Assembly: GCA_026196545.1 (NCBI GenBank)
Contig: JAPHSZ010000082.1
Span: 1 to 32,910 of the forward strand
DNA: 32,910 bases
DNA from: Gammaproteobacteria bacterium
Lineage (GTDB): Bacteria; Pseudomonadota; Gammaproteobacteria; SZUA-229
Direction of reading: 5' to 3'
The notes beneath the pieces were generated by a model, which saw nothing but the letters and a program-made list of their open reading frames with translations, searched no databases and was not told where the DNA came from. The stretch's first letter is position 1; each line of letters begins with the position of its first letter. The translations under genes and the position numbers were made by a program. This document shows, piece after piece, positions 1 through 8,355 of this stretch.

Positions 1-109
1 GACCATGGGTGAACTGAAAAATTTCTTGCTGACCAAATCCGAAGCCGAGATCAAAGGGATCATGTACGGCCTGCACAGCGACATCATCGGCAACGTGGTC
101 AAACTCATG
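1..109 (+). pseudogene. Fragment resembling ethanolamine ammonia-lyase large subunit (EutB)
   Basis: The plus strand from base 2 reads as about 36 residues beginning [18 protein letters not shown] and ending [11 protein letters not shown]. From memory this matches the segment of long-form EutB proteins just before the catalytic TIM barrel. After about base 109 the same frame becomes antisense of rimO and stops near 183, so the EutB similarity ends abruptly. There is no start, no stop and no eut neighbour. The piece is therefore a fragment, caused either by a chimeric assembly end or by a real break. The family assignment rests on a short stretch and is tentative. Confidence 0.45.
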
Positions 110-1344
110 CCATCAATATCCGGCGCATCCGCCATGCTTCTTGCAATAGCACCTTCCTCATCAATTTCGTCGACCAGTACCTGAATCGTTTTTCCGACTT
201 TTCGTTTTAGACGTTCAGCGCTAATGCTAATCTGTTTTTCCATAAATCGTGCAAGTCGTTCTTCTTTGATTTCTTCCGGAACAGGCTCGCCGAGGTCATT
301 GGCCACCGCGCCTTCAACCGGTGAGTAGGTGAAACAGCCGACGCGATCAAGCTGGGCCTCGTCGAGAAAATCGAGCAGTTCCTGGAATTCTGCTTCGGTC
401 TCGCCGGGAAAGCCAACGATAAAGGTGCTGCGCAGGGTCAGGTTGGGGCACTGTTCGCGCCATTTTTTGATGCGGTCTAACACTTTCTCGCTGGATGCCG
501 GGCGTTTCATTGCTTTTAATATGCGCTGGTTGGCGTGCTGGAAGGGGATGTCTAGATAAGGCAGTACCTTGCCTGCGTTCATCAATGGAATAATTTCATC
601 GACGTGCGGGTAGGGGTAGACGTAATGCAGGCGTATCCAGATGCCGAGTGTGCTCAGTGCCTCGCAGAGTTCGGTCATGCGGGTTTTCACCGGCATACCC
701 TCCCAGAATTCGGTTTTGTATTTGACGTCGATGCCGTAGGCGCTGGTGTCCTGTGAGATTACCAGCAGTTCTTTGACACCGGCATCTTTCAGACGTCTGG
801 CCTCGTCCAGCACCTCGTTGACCGGGCGGCTGACCAGCTTGCCGCGCAGTGCCGGGATGATGCAGAAGGTACAGCTGTGGTTGCAGCCTTCAGAAATTTT
901 CAAATAGGCATAATGCCTGGGGGTCAGTTTGATACCCTGTGGAGGCACCAGGTCCATAAATGGATCATGCTCTGGCGGCAGGTGCTGGTGCACCGCATCC
1001 ATGACCTCGGCGGTGGCGTGAGGGCCGCTCACCGCCAGCACCTGTGGATGGGTCTGTTGCACGACATCGCCTTTGGCGCCGAGGCAGCCGGTGACGATGA
1101 CCTTGCCGTTCTCGTTCAGTGCTTCACCGATGGCATCCAGTGATTCCTCGACTGCCTCATCGATAAAACCGCAGGTATTGACCACGACCAGGTCGGCATC
1201 GTCATATGTGGGCACAATGTCGTAACCTTCGGCGCGTAACTGTGTGAGAATATGCTCCGAATCGACGGTGGCCTTGGGGCAGCCGAGGCTGACGAAGCCG
1301 ACTTTTTTAGATTTGTGCGATGGATCGTTGCTACTGGATGACAT
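110..1344 (-). CDS. rimO: Ribosomal protein S12 methylthiotransferase RimO, C-terminus missing
   Basis: RimO is a cytoplasmic radical SAM enzyme that methylthiolates a conserved aspartate of ribosomal protein S12. The translation from ATG at 1344 shows the N-terminal MTTase domain ([15 protein letters not shown], then VNTCGFID and VTGCLG). The radical SAM cluster motif [14 protein letters not shown] follows, then a TRAM-type start near [20 protein letters not shown]. About 411 residues are present; the usual length is about 440. The frame stays open to the window edge, but after DAPDIDG (near base 110) it no longer encodes RimO. It reads antisense of a EutB-like piece instead, so the last 30 or so residues of the TRAM domain and the native stop are missing. 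An AAGG ribosome-binding site precedes the start. Only 38 bases separate it from the divergent tcdA, so their promoters must overlap. Confidence 0.93.
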
Positions 1345-1382
1345 GATCGTACCTTATATATGTGAAGTGGGTATTCTACCTG

Positions 1383-2174
1383 ATGAGTGATTTTGAAGAA
1401 AAATTTGGTTCGCTGGCGCGGGTCTATGGCGAGGAGATGGTGCAGTTTATCAATGGGCTGCATATCTGTGTGGTCGGTATCGGCGGTGTAGAAAACTGTG
1501 CTCCCCATAACATTAAAAAAAAAAGCATTGGCAAAATCACGCTGGTCGATGGCGATACCATTTCCAGGGGCAATACCAACCGCCAGATTCATACACTGGA
1601 ATCGACCATTGGCCAGTCCAAGGCCGAGACCATGAAGCAGCGCATCCTTGATATTAATCCTGAATGCGAAGTTTTGACCATTGAGCAGTACATTGATGGT
1701 GACAACCTGCGCGATATCCTCGAACGTGGCTATGACTGCGTGATCGACGCGATTGACGCCTATAAATCAAAGGCTTCAATTATTTACTGCTGCAAGCGTA
1801 ACAAGATACCGGTGGTCACTACCGGTGGTGCCGGTGGCCTGCTCGATCCTACCCAGATCCAGGTGTCAGATCTGTCGAGCACCTGGAATGACCCGCTGGC
1901 GGCCAAGGTGCGCTCGTGGCTGCGTTACAAATATGGTTTTACCAGCAATAAAAAATACAGCTTTGGCGTGCCCTGTATCTATTCGATCGAGCAGCAGCGT
2001 TATCCGGATAAGGAGGGCAAAGTGGGGTATTGCAAGCCGGGTACTTCTGGGCTGTCACTGGACTGTGCCTTTGGCTATGGCTCCAGCGTGGCGGTGACTG
2101 CCAGTTTTGGGTTAGCAACGGCCGCAAAAACGATTGATCATATAGCTAGAAAAAAGAAAATTATCATTAAGTAA
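1383..2174 (+). CDS. tcdA: tRNA threonylcarbamoyladenosine dehydratase (TcdA/CsdL)
   Basis: TcdA is an E1-like (ThiF/MoeB fold) ATP-dependent enzyme that cyclises t6A37 of tRNA to ct6A. The 263-residue product has the family opening MSDFEEKFGSLARVYG, the NTNRQIHTL motif (residues 64-72), the DAIDAYKSK segment (122-130) and a typical C-terminal SLDCAFGYGSS region. The start at 1383 fits the usual N-terminus; an in-frame ATG at 1362 would add seven residues. The nucleotide-binding loop is odd. Family members read GIGGVGSWA(x)EALAR, but here the sequence is GIGGVENCAPHNIKKKSIG (32-50). Length and frame are kept while the GS pair and the helix are replaced by an A-rich stretch with ten consecutive A at 1515-1524. 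Function may be impaired, or this stretch may be a sequencing fault. Confidence 0.9.
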   Translation: MSDFEEKFGSLARVYGEEMVQFINGLHICVVGIGGVENCAPHNIKKKSIGKITLVDGDTISRGNTNRQIHTLESTIGQSKAETMKQRILDINPECEVLTIEQYIDGDNLRDILERGYDCVIDAIDAYKSKASIIYCCKRNKIPVVTTGGAGGLLDPTQIQVSDLSSTWNDPLAAKVRSWLRYKYGFTSNKKYSFGVPCIYSIEQQRYPDKEGKVGYCKPGTSGLSLDCAFGYGSSVAVTASFGLATAAKTIDHIARKKKIIIK

Positions 2175-2198
2175 TTACTTAAAACTACGAGAGATCAT

Positions 2199-2226
2199 TT
2201 GAATGAGTTACAGGCTTTCTTATGCT
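2199..2226 (+). promoter_or_regulatory. Candidate sigma-70 promoter for the lipoprotein gene
   Basis: TTGAAT (2199-2204) and TATGCT (2221-2226) are separated by 16 bases, in the gap after tcdA and 40 bases before the preferred lipoprotein start. The match is by eye only. Confidence 0.35.
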
Positions 2227-2265
2227 AGACTTTCCATTCAAGTACAAAAGGTGCAGGGATTTATT

Positions 2266-3267
2266 ATGTCTAAGAGTTTTCCTAATTTCATTAATTTTGG
2301 CGTCGTGCTGGCAGCTGGTTCTGTTTTGGTTGCCTGTTCGGGAGGTACGAACAAGCTCCCCGTTTTGAATGATGAGGTGGTGTCTGCAGCGGGTGGTTAC
2401 GTCAATATTTCTAGAACACGGGGAGCCAGAACTGAAAAAGTTAAAAAGCTGGTGATTCCTGCTTTTAATGTAACTTATAAACTGAAGGTTGATGGTACTG
2501 CTGTCACCATCAGCAGGGATCGTGATAAGGAAGTGATGAATAGCACCAATATGAAGGTAAATATGGAAGAGGCTGATTTGGCCATGATGCAGAGGCTGAC
2601 TAATAAGGCCTATAATGCTTTTGTTGATGAGTTAAAAAATGCAAAATTTGAAGTGGTTGCGCTTGCTGATGTATCGAAGAGTGATGCCTATTATCAGCTT
2701 AATCACAAAAATATTGTGACCAGTGTCAGTATTGACGATGCGCAGGTGACGCTGGTGCCAGATGGGCTCAAGCTTTATGATCCCAGTGAAAAGATGGATC
2801 CAGACGGCAGTTTCCTGATGGGAGTGGCGAATATTAATTCCGCAGTCAATGGTGATCTGGTTGATGAGTTTGGTGGGGATGATAAGGGTGTGGCCTCACT
2901 CAATGTGAATATGAACGTGCAGTTTGGCAATTTTGACCTTGAGGATCATCGCGTGAGTTCATCTATTGCATTCAATCCGTCATTCACGGTTGTTGCTGAC
3001 GGTACAGATATGGAAATAATCTCAGAGTTTAGAGCGGTAAGAATACCAGGGCGAGTTTTTTATGTGCCTGATGAAAGTGCTTATTATTCGCTAAATCAGG
3101 ACATGGGTTCCAAGACCAATGTGATTTCCGGAATGCTGAATGTGAGTTCAACTGACGGCACTGAGGAATATAATGCAACCATTAATTCAGAAGCGTTTGA
3201 AAAGGTCGGTATTGAGCAGATCGAGCGTGTTAGTCAGTTATTGGTAAAAGCTGTAACGGGTCAGTAG
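2266..3267 (+). CDS. Predicted lipoprotein of unknown function
   Basis: This gene encodes a 333-residue exported protein. The start at 2266 is preferred because GCAGGGA lies seven bases upstream and the product then opens with a clean lipoprotein signal: a short polar start, a hydrophobic stretch, and lipobox LVAC with Cys24. Ser follows the Cys, which favours the outer membrane. The longer frame from 2203 would bury that signal. The mature part has no cysteines or membrane segments. It contains a charged region (EEADLAMMQRLTNKAYNAFVDELKNA, about residues 100-125, broken here only for reference), then beta-rich sequence with VSIDDAQVTLVPDGL and a long C-terminal segment ending in KAVTGQ. I recognise no family. 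It appears to be a single-gene unit ending at a strong terminator. Confidence 0.8.
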   Translation: MSKSFPNFINFGVVLAAGSVLVACSGGTNKLPVLNDEVVSAAGGYVNISRTRGARTEKVKKLVIPAFNVTYKLKVDGTAVTISRDRDKEVMNSTNMKVNMEEADLAMMQRLTNKAYNAFVDELKNAKFEVVALADVSKSDAYYQLNHKNIVTSVSIDDAQVTLVPDGLKLYDPSEKMDPDGSFLMGVANINSAVNGDLVDEFGGDDKGVASLNVNMNVQFGNFDLEDHRVSSSIAFNPSFTVVADGTDMEIISEFRAVRIPGRVFYVPDESAYYSLNQDMGSKTNVISGMLNVSSTDGTEEYNATINSEAFEKVGIEQIERVSQLLVKAVTGQ

Positions 3268-3285
3268 CTATTATTTCATCGGCAT

Positions 3286-3314
3286 AAAAAAGGCTCCTTC
3301 AGGAGCCTTTTTTT
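3286..3314. terminator. Bidirectional rho-independent terminator
   Basis: A perfect stem pairs AAAAAAGGCTCCT (3286-3298) with AGGAGCCTTTTTT (3301-3313). It has an A-run on the left and a T-run on the right, so it can end transcription of the lipoprotein gene (plus) and of the cold-shock-domain gene (minus). Confidence 0.9.
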
Positions 3315-3333
3315 GTTGAGTGTAGTTTCTGAT

Positions 3334-3750
3334 TCAGGCGCTAGATACATCAACAGCCTGTAGGCCTTTGTCGCTTTCGGCAACTTTGAAAATAACCGTC
3401 TGACCTTCACCCAGTGAGCGGTGACCCTTGCCCTGGATTGAACGGAAGTGAACGAAAATGTCTTCGCCATTTTCACGGGTGATAAAGCCAAAGCCCTTGG
3501 CGGCATTGAACCATTTTACGGTACCGGTTTCCTGGCCGGAACCAGCCTTGATGGTTGTCTTAGCTTTACCCGTGAGCTTGCTGGTAATAATGCAGGCAAT
3601 CAGGATGCTGAAAAATGAAATTAAAAATAGTGGAATTTGTGCCGAGCTGAATTCAATGCTGGCAGCGCCACTGTGCATCTTCAGGCTGATAATGGTAGCG
3701 ATGGCTGATGTAATAGCGCTGATAATGATTATTTTAATAAACTGGTTCAT
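3334..3750 (-). CDS. Membrane-anchored cold-shock-domain protein
   Basis: The 138-residue product has two parts. Residues 5-23 and 39-58 are hydrophobic and form a probable two-helix membrane hairpin. A short linker ([16 protein letters not shown]) leads to a complete cold-shock domain at 75-135, with [15 protein letters not shown], the RNP1 core KGFGFI (85-90) and RNP2 DIFVHF (97-102). The family binds single-stranded RNA or DNA, and here the nucleic acid-binding part would face the cytoplasm, tethered to the inner membrane. Ordinary Csp proteins are about 70 residues and soluble. The gene is monocistronic in appearance: 106 bases separate it from the upstream ycgL gene and it ends at the shared terminator. 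The domain is certain; the role of the membrane part is unknown. Confidence 0.88.
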   Translation of the reverse strand: MNQFIKIIIISAITSAIATIISLKMHSGAASIEFSSAQIPLFLISFFSILIACIITSKLTGKAKTTIKAGSGQETGTVKWFNAAKGFGFITRENGEDIFVHFRSIQGKGHRSLGEGQTVIFKVAESDKGLQAVDVSSA

Positions 3751-3856
3751 GGTGATTATTTGATACCTCTAAATAGCTGTTGTATGAAAGTAAATATTCA
3801 GCTTGATAACGATGTAGGGCTGAATAGTCAGAAGTATACCTGAGGGAAACATGGAC

Positions 3857-4132
3857 TTAAATTTTTTTCTGTGCAATTTTTGTCATCAGTTCTTCGACGG
3901 GTGTTTCATCAGGTAACTGAAGATGAAAACTGTTTTCTTTCAAATTGGCCATGACTTTTATGGGGTCTTCTTTGGCGAGTTTTTTGTCGGGGCTGAGTTC
4001 AAGCTCCATGGCAAATTCAATGATACCAAGGCTATTGAATATGTCTTTGGGGACTTTTGAGAAATCATCCTCTTCCGCCAGATAGATATACATATCCGGC
4101 TTGCGGCTGCATCTATAAATGTAACAAAGCAT
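3857..4132 (-). CDS. ycgL: YcgL domain-containing protein
   Basis: This is a 91-residue protein matching the YcgL family (formerly DUF709) along its full length: the opening MLCYIYRCSRKPDMYIYL, the central DDFSKVPKDIF, and LSPDKKLAKED followed by FHLQLP. The family is widespread in gammaproteobacteria as small cytoplasmic proteins, without a firmly assigned biochemical role. Only two bases separate its ATG from the hemL stop, so it is very probably cotranscribed and translationally coupled with hemL. Confidence 0.88.
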   Translation of the reverse strand: MLCYIYRCSRKPDMYIYLAEEDDFSKVPKDIFNSLGIIEFAMELELSPDKKLAKEDPIKVMANLKENSFHLQLPDETPVEELMTKIAQKKI

Positions 4133-4134
4133 AT

Positions 4135-5412
4135 TTAGATACTGCTCAAAACCTTTTTAGCTGTAGCGATAGTTTTATCCAGCTCATCGGTGGTGTGCAT
4201 GGTTGAAACAAAGCCTGCTTCATAAGCAGAAGGGGCCATGTAAATGCCTTCTTCCAGCATGCCGTGGAAGAACTGTTTGAACTGTTCAACGTTGCACTGG
4301 GTGGCCTGTTCAAAACTGGTCACTTTCTGTTCTGAGAAGAACAGGCCGAACATGCCGCCGACACGGTTACAGGTCATGGCTATATCGGCTGATAGGGCTG
4401 CTTCGAGAATACCGTCGGTCAGGTATTCAACCTTACTGGATAGCTCATCATAAAAGCCGGGGGCTGAGATCAGTTCCAGTGTTTTCAGACCTGCGGTCAT
4501 CGCGATCGGGTTGCCCGACAGGGTGCCGGCCTGATAGACGGGTCCCAGCGGGGCGATTTTTTCCATGATTTCGCGTTTGCCCCCGAAGGCACCCACCGGC
4601 ATACCACCACCGATAACCTTGCCCAATGTGGTCAGGTCGGGGGTGATGTCGTAATGGCTTTGTGCACCGCCCAGGGTGACGCGGAAGCCGGTCATGACTT
4701 CGTCAAAAATCAGCACCACGCCATGTTGAGTGCATAGCTCACGCACACCTTCGAGAAAGCCTTCGACCGGAGGGATGCAGTTCATGTTGCCAGCGACCGG
4801 TTCGATAATGATGCAGGCGATCTGGTCACCCAGTTCAGCCAGTGTGTTAGCCACCTGCTCCAGATTGTTATAAGGCAGGGTCAGGGTATGCTCGGCAAAA
4901 CTGGCAGGCACGCCCGGTGAATCGGGTACGCCCAGGGTCAGGGCACCGGAGCCGGCTTTCACCAACAGCGAGTCTGAGTGACCGTGGTAGCAGCCCTCAA
5001 ACTTGAGGATCTTGTCGCGACCGGTATAACAACGAGCCAGGCGAATTGCGCTCATGGTGGCCTCGGTGCCCGAGCTGACCATGCGCACCATTTCGATAGA
5101 GGGCACGATCTCGCAGATTTTATCTGACATAGTGGTTTCAATTTCGGTGGGCGCACCAAAGCTGAGGCCATTATCGGCGGCGGCCTTGACTGCAGCAATC
5201 ACCTCAGGGTGGGCGTGTCCCAGAATCATCGGTCCCCATGAGCCGACATAATCGATGTACTGCTTGCCCTCGGTATCAAAAATGTAGGCGCCTTGGGCTT
5301 TTTCTATGAAAACAGGGTCACCGCCCACGCCTCGAAATGCGCGTACCGGCGAGTTAACACCACCGGGTATGTGATTTTGTGCGGCCTGAAATTGCTCGTT
5401 CATTGTGCTCAT
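4135..5412 (-). CDS. hemL: Glutamate-1-semialdehyde 2,1-aminomutase
   Basis: HemL is a cytoplasmic PLP enzyme that converts glutamate-1-semialdehyde to 5-aminolevulinate in the C5 pathway of tetrapyrrole synthesis. The 425-residue product has the family landmarks: [17 protein letters not shown] near the N-terminus, [16 protein letters not shown] (112-127), the FDEVMTGFR motif (236-244), and the PLP lysine in [10 protein letters not shown], which is residue 265 with this start. Length and lysine position match E. coli HemL. The start at 5412 (MSTMNEQ) is preferred; ATG 5403 is an alternative, and the longer frame to 5505 would run into thiE. It lies 43 bases after thiE and two bases before ycgL, consistent with one transcript from thiD onward. 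Confidence 0.96.
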   Translation of the reverse strand: MSTMNEQFQAAQNHIPGGVNSPVRAFRGVGGDPVFIEKAQGAYIFDTEGKQYIDYVGSWGPMILGHAHPEVIAAVKAAADNGLSFGAPTEIETTMSDKICEIVPSIEMVRMVSSGTEATMSAIRLARCYTGRDKILKFEGCYHGHSDSLLVKAGSGALTLGVPDSPGVPASFAEHTLTLPYNNLEQVANTLAELGDQIACIIIEPVAGNMNCIPPVEGFLEGVRELCTQHGVVLIFDEVMTGFRVTLGGAQSHYDITPDLTTLGKVIGGGMPVGAFGGKREIMEKIAPLGPVYQAGTLSGNPIAMTAGLKTLELISAPGFYDELSSKVEYLTDGILEAALSADIAMTCNRVGGMFGLFFSEQKVTSFEQATQCNVEQFKQFFHGMLEEGIYMAPSAYEAGFVSTMHTTDELDKTIATAKKVLSSI

Positions 5413-5455
5413 AATGCGGTACTCGTCTGGCGATATTAAAAAATAGTGGACGATT

Positions 5456-6079
5456 TTAACTGAATAACTGTGAAAATTGTGAGGCTGTTGCTTGAATATC
5501 ATCACTGGAGAATAAATCAGTGATGATGGCTGTCATGTCTGCACCCTGTTCAACTAACGTTTGAGCATTGACTGTAGTAATGCCGCCGATAGCACATATT
5601 GGAACCTGTAATTGCTGTCTGGCGGATTTAAGTAATTCAAGGCTGGCAGCCTGTGCCTTAGGTTTGGTTGGTGAGGTAAAGAAGGCACCAAAGGCGACGT
5701 AATCGGCACCTGCTTTTTCGGCTTCCAGTGCGGTGCTGAGCTGGTTGTAGCAGGATACGCCGATGAGGGTCTCTGGGCCAAGTTGCTGGCGAGCATGGCC
5801 GAAGGAGACATCGTCTTTGCCCAGGTGTACGCCATCAGCCTGTACGGTTCTGGCCAGGGCAATGTCGTCATTGATAATGAGCAGGGCATTGTATTGTTCG
5901 CAGAGTTTTTTCAGGGCCGATGCCTGACTGAGACGTTTTTGCGGGTCGTCACTTTTGTCACGATACTGGATCAGCCTGGCACCACCGAGCAGCGCCTGTT
6001 CAGCTTTGAACAGAAAACATTCAGCCATCAGCTGCTCGTCAGTGATCGCGTAAAGCCCGCGCAGTGGATGCTTGTGCAA
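5456..6079 (-). CDS. thiE: Thiamine-phosphate synthase
   Basis: ThiE joins HMP pyrophosphate and thiazole phosphate to give thiamine phosphate. The 207-residue TIM-barrel protein shows [11 protein letters not shown] at the start, IQYRDKS for pyrophosphate binding, [32 protein letters not shown] and the closing phosphate loop [11 protein letters not shown]. Length is normal. The start is unusual: there is no ATG or GTG near the N-terminus, so it must be TTG at 6079 (or CTG at 6082), and no Shine-Dalgarno sequence is visible. The frame is the same as thiD, separated by the single TGA at 6089-6091 and three codons. Initiation by termination-coupled reading, or limited readthrough giving a ThiD-ThiE fusion, are both possible. 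Confidence 0.94.
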   Translation of the reverse strand: MHKHPLRGLYAITDEQLMAECFLFKAEQALLGGARLIQYRDKSDDPQKRLSQASALKKLCEQYNALLIINDDIALARTVQADGVHLGKDDVSFGHARQQLGPETLIGVSCYNQLSTALEAEKAGADYVAFGAFFTSPTKPKAQAASLELLKSARQQLQVPICAIGGITTVNAQTLVEQGADMTAIITDLFSSDDIQATASQFSQLFS

Positions 6080-6088
6080 CAGGAAATC

Positions 6089-6901
6089 TCAGCTGGCCGT
6101 GTTTTTATCGGTATCGTGCAGCCAGAAAAAACGATCAGGATGGTACTGCCCCATGCCAATGCGTCGACCATTGACCAGCGTTTTGTGGGTGTAGTCGAGG
6201 GCATGGTGAACGGCATTGGTGGTATCGAGTCCTGTGGCCAGTAGTGCAGCAACACTGGCTGCAAGGGTGCAGCCCGAGCCGTGGTATTTGTGTGGCAGGC
6301 GTTCATAGTGAAACTGCTCAAGTTCACGGTGATTGCTGTAAAGCGTATGCACGACATCGCTGGTCTTGCCGTGGGTGCCGGTGAGTAGAACATGTTCACA
6401 TTCAGTTTCGAGTATTCCCATAGCCGCCGCCGCAGCGGTGTCAGAACCTGGTGTCAGTGCATGGGCTTCAAAAATATTGGGGGTTAAAACCGTTGTTAGT
6501 GGCAGCAATAGTTCATGGACATTGTCGATTAGGTCACTGGTGCTGAGTGCGCCGTCGTTTTCAGTGCTGAAAACCGGATCATAAACAACTTTAATTTCGG
6601 CGTAGTCGACCAGTATTGAATGAATCGCCTGTGCGATTTCTGCACTGCCAACCATGCCTATTTTTATCATGCTCACTGGCATGTCTTCTAAAATGGCACG
6701 TGCCTGCTCAATGATTAAATCAGCCGGCATTGGTGAAAAAGACATTACATTTTGTGTGTCCTGCACCGTAGCAGCGGTGATAATGGGCGCGGCCATACAG
6801 CCATGGCTGCTGACAGATTCAATGTCTGCCTGTATGCCCGCCCCCCCGGAAGGATCGAGGCCGGAAAAGCACATAACAACAGGTAATGAAGTTTTACTCA
6901 T
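6089..6901 (-). CDS. thiD: Hydroxymethylpyrimidine/phosphomethylpyrimidine kinase
   Basis: ThiD phosphorylates HMP and HMP phosphate to HMP pyrophosphate, the pyrimidine substrate of ThiE. The product is a ribokinase-fold protein with CFSGLDPSGGAGIQADIES near the N-terminus, KIGMVGSAEIA, VVYDPVF, LTPNIFEA and the anion-hole motif YHGSGCTLAASVAA carrying the catalytic cysteine/glycine loop. ATG 6901 (MSKTSLPVV) is preferred; ATG 6907 adds two residues, and the frame opens as far as 6943 without similarity. It ends in TGA and continues in the same frame into thiE. A weak promoter-like pair (TTGCTT, TACAAT) lies just upstream but would place the transcript start at the start codon. No TPP riboswitch is visible before it. 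Confidence 0.94.
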   Translation of the reverse strand: MSKTSLPVVMCFSGLDPSGGAGIQADIESVSSHGCMAAPIITAATVQDTQNVMSFSPMPADLIIEQARAILEDMPVSMIKIGMVGSAEIAQAIHSILVDYAEIKVVYDPVFSTENDGALSTSDLIDNVHELLLPLTTVLTPNIFEAHALTPGSDTAAAAAMGILETECEHVLLTGTHGKTSDVVHTLYSNHRELEQFHYERLPHKYHGSGCTLAASVAALLATGLDTTNAVHHALDYTHKTLVNGRRIGMGQYHPDRFFWLHDTDKNTAS

Positions 6902-6989
6902 AGTCATAATTGTATGCCTGTGTGTTTGCAAAGCAAGCGCCAATTAATGTGGTGCGCCCATAATAGTAAGGGTTAATTTTTACTCTCTG

Positions 6990-7406
6990 TTATTCGCCAA
7001 CAATGGTGACGCTGAGGTTGCGTTTAAATGAATGGGTTCGATGTTCCCAGAGGTAAATGCCCTGCCAGATCCCCAGGTTTTCCCTGCCGTCGTGGACAGG
7101 AATAGACAGTGAGCTTTCAGTCAGGATGGTACGCACATGGGCGGACATATCGTCAGGGCCTTCATCGGTATGTTTGAATAAACTGTCGCCATCGGGTACC
7201 AGGCGCTTCATGAACGCATCCAGATCGGTTCTGACCGTTGGGTCAGCGTTCTCACATAGAATCAGGGAGGCACTGGTGTGCTGAATAAAAATCTGGCAGA
7301 TACCTGTTTGAACCCCTGATTTATTGATGATCTCGCCAATCTGTTTACTGATATTGTAGGTGCCGCGTCCATCTGTAGAAAAGCGTAGTTGTTGCTGGTG
7401 AACCAT
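6990..7406 (-). CDS. yjbQ: YjbQ/UPF0047 family protein, possible secondary thiamine-phosphate synthase
   Basis: This 138-residue protein matches the YjbQ (UPF0047) family throughout: GTYNISKQI near the N-terminus, QIFIQHTSASLILCENADP (39-57), the FKHTDEGPDDMSAH segment, and LGIWQGIYLWEHR near the C-terminus with conserved histidines. Family members were reported to have weak thiamine-phosphate synthase activity and can replace ThiE in some hosts. Its position directly upstream of thiD and thiE agrees with that link, although 88 bases separate it from the thiD start. The exact physiological reaction remains unsettled. Confidence 0.9.
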   Translation of the reverse strand: MVHQQQLRFSTDGRGTYNISKQIGEIINKSGVQTGICQIFIQHTSASLILCENADPTVRTDLDAFMKRLVPDGDSLFKHTDEGPDDMSAHVRTILTESSLSIPVHDGRENLGIWQGIYLWEHRTHSFKRNLSVTIVGE

Positions 7407-7445
7407 TAGAAGTGCCTGTTTGGAATTAGTCAGGAGATAGGAAGA

Positions 7446-8354
7446 TTATATATTTTGCTGACAGTTAATAAACTGCCTGGCCAGTGAATTCATAAGCTCG
7501 AACCAGAGCTTTTTACCCGGCGGTATAGAAGTGCCGACAGGATCGAGCATGAGCGCTTTTGCTTTGTTCTCTGCTAACAGTGATTTTAATATTGGTGGCA
7601 TATTGGGGGCATCGTAAAAAATACACTCGATATTTTTTTCCTGGATTATTTTTTTTAGCTCACTAATACGCCGGGCACCAGGCTGGAATTCAGAACTGGC
7701 AATAAAACCTGCATTTTGCAGGTTAAATTCATTTTCAAAATATTGATAACCATCATGGTAGGTCAGAAAAGTTTTTTTGACGGCACTTAATGATTGTTGC
7801 AGGTTATTTCTTAATTCAGCAACCTGGCCATGCAAGCGCTGGCTGTTACTCTGGTATTGCTGTTTGTGTTCGGGGTCAAGCTGGATCAGCTGCTGGCTGA
7901 TGGCATCAATCAGAATGTCAGCATTGTGGGTGTTTAACCAGAAATGGGCATCGAGTTTTGTATGCCCATGATCATGGCTATGCTCACCGTGGCCGTCATC
8001 CAGCTGTCTTATCGGCATTAAATTCAGGCCCGGTGTCTGGATAAGTGAAACCGCCCTGTTTTTATTTTTGAGGCTATCGAGCAGGCGTGGCATCATACTT
8101 TCCATACCGGGGCCAATCCAGAAAATTAAATCGGCTTTAGCCAGCATTCGACGTTCAGAAGGTCGCAGGCTGTAATGATGGGGTGACTGATTACTGCTCA
8201 TCAGCAGCTTGGGTTTGGTTACACCCTGGGTGATGCCGGTGACCAGTGAATGCACCGGCTTGATACTGGTGACAATGTTTAATGGTTTTGCGACAGCGAT
8301 GGTTGAGCTGGTAAATAGAAGCAGAGCGAGAAAAAAGTAGAGCTGTTTGGTCAC
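7446..8354 (-). CDS. znuA: Zinc ABC transporter periplasmic binding protein
   Basis: ZnuA captures Zn2+ in the periplasm and hands it to the ZnuBC transporter. The 302-residue product has a signal peptide (about residues 1-22, ending AVA) and IVTSIKPVHSLV. Candidate metal ligands are His60 (SPHHYSLRPSE), His137 (DAHFW) and His200 (YHDGYQYF). A histidine-rich loop, GHGEHSHDHGH (121-131), is typical of ZnuA. The start is GTG at 8354, since no ATG precedes the signal peptide. No Shine-Dalgarno sequence is visible, and a perfect 7-2-7 palindrome occupies the bases immediately upstream. It faces the znuC-znuB side as in canonical znu loci, but with one extra gene between them. Confidence 0.93.
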   Translation of the reverse strand: MTKQLYFFLALLLFTSSTIAVAKPLNIVTSIKPVHSLVTGITQGVTKPKLLMSSNQSPHHYSLRPSERRMLAKADLIFWIGPGMESMMPRLLDSLKNKNRAVSLIQTPGLNLMPIRQLDDGHGEHSHDHGHTKLDAHFWLNTHNADILIDAISQQLIQLDPEHKQQYQSNSQRLHGQVAELRNNLQQSLSAVKKTFLTYHDGYQYFENEFNLQNAGFIASSEFQPGARRISELKKIIQEKNIECIFYDAPNMPPILKSLLAENKAKALMLDPVGTSIPPGKKLWFELMNSLARQFINCQQNI

Positions 8355-8355
8355 G

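Noticed and set aside
1116-1592. 158-codon minus-strand frame across the rimO/tcdA gap
   Set aside because: It overlaps both rimO in another frame and the 5' part of tcdA, and shows no coding features of its own.
5413-5505. Upstream extension of hemL
   Set aside because: It overlaps the end of thiE and adds residues with no family similarity. The start at 5412 gives the normal length and lysine position.
6902-6989. Possible TPP riboswitch upstream of thiD
   Set aside because: The gap is too short and lacks the conserved CTGAGA and ACCTGATC-type elements.
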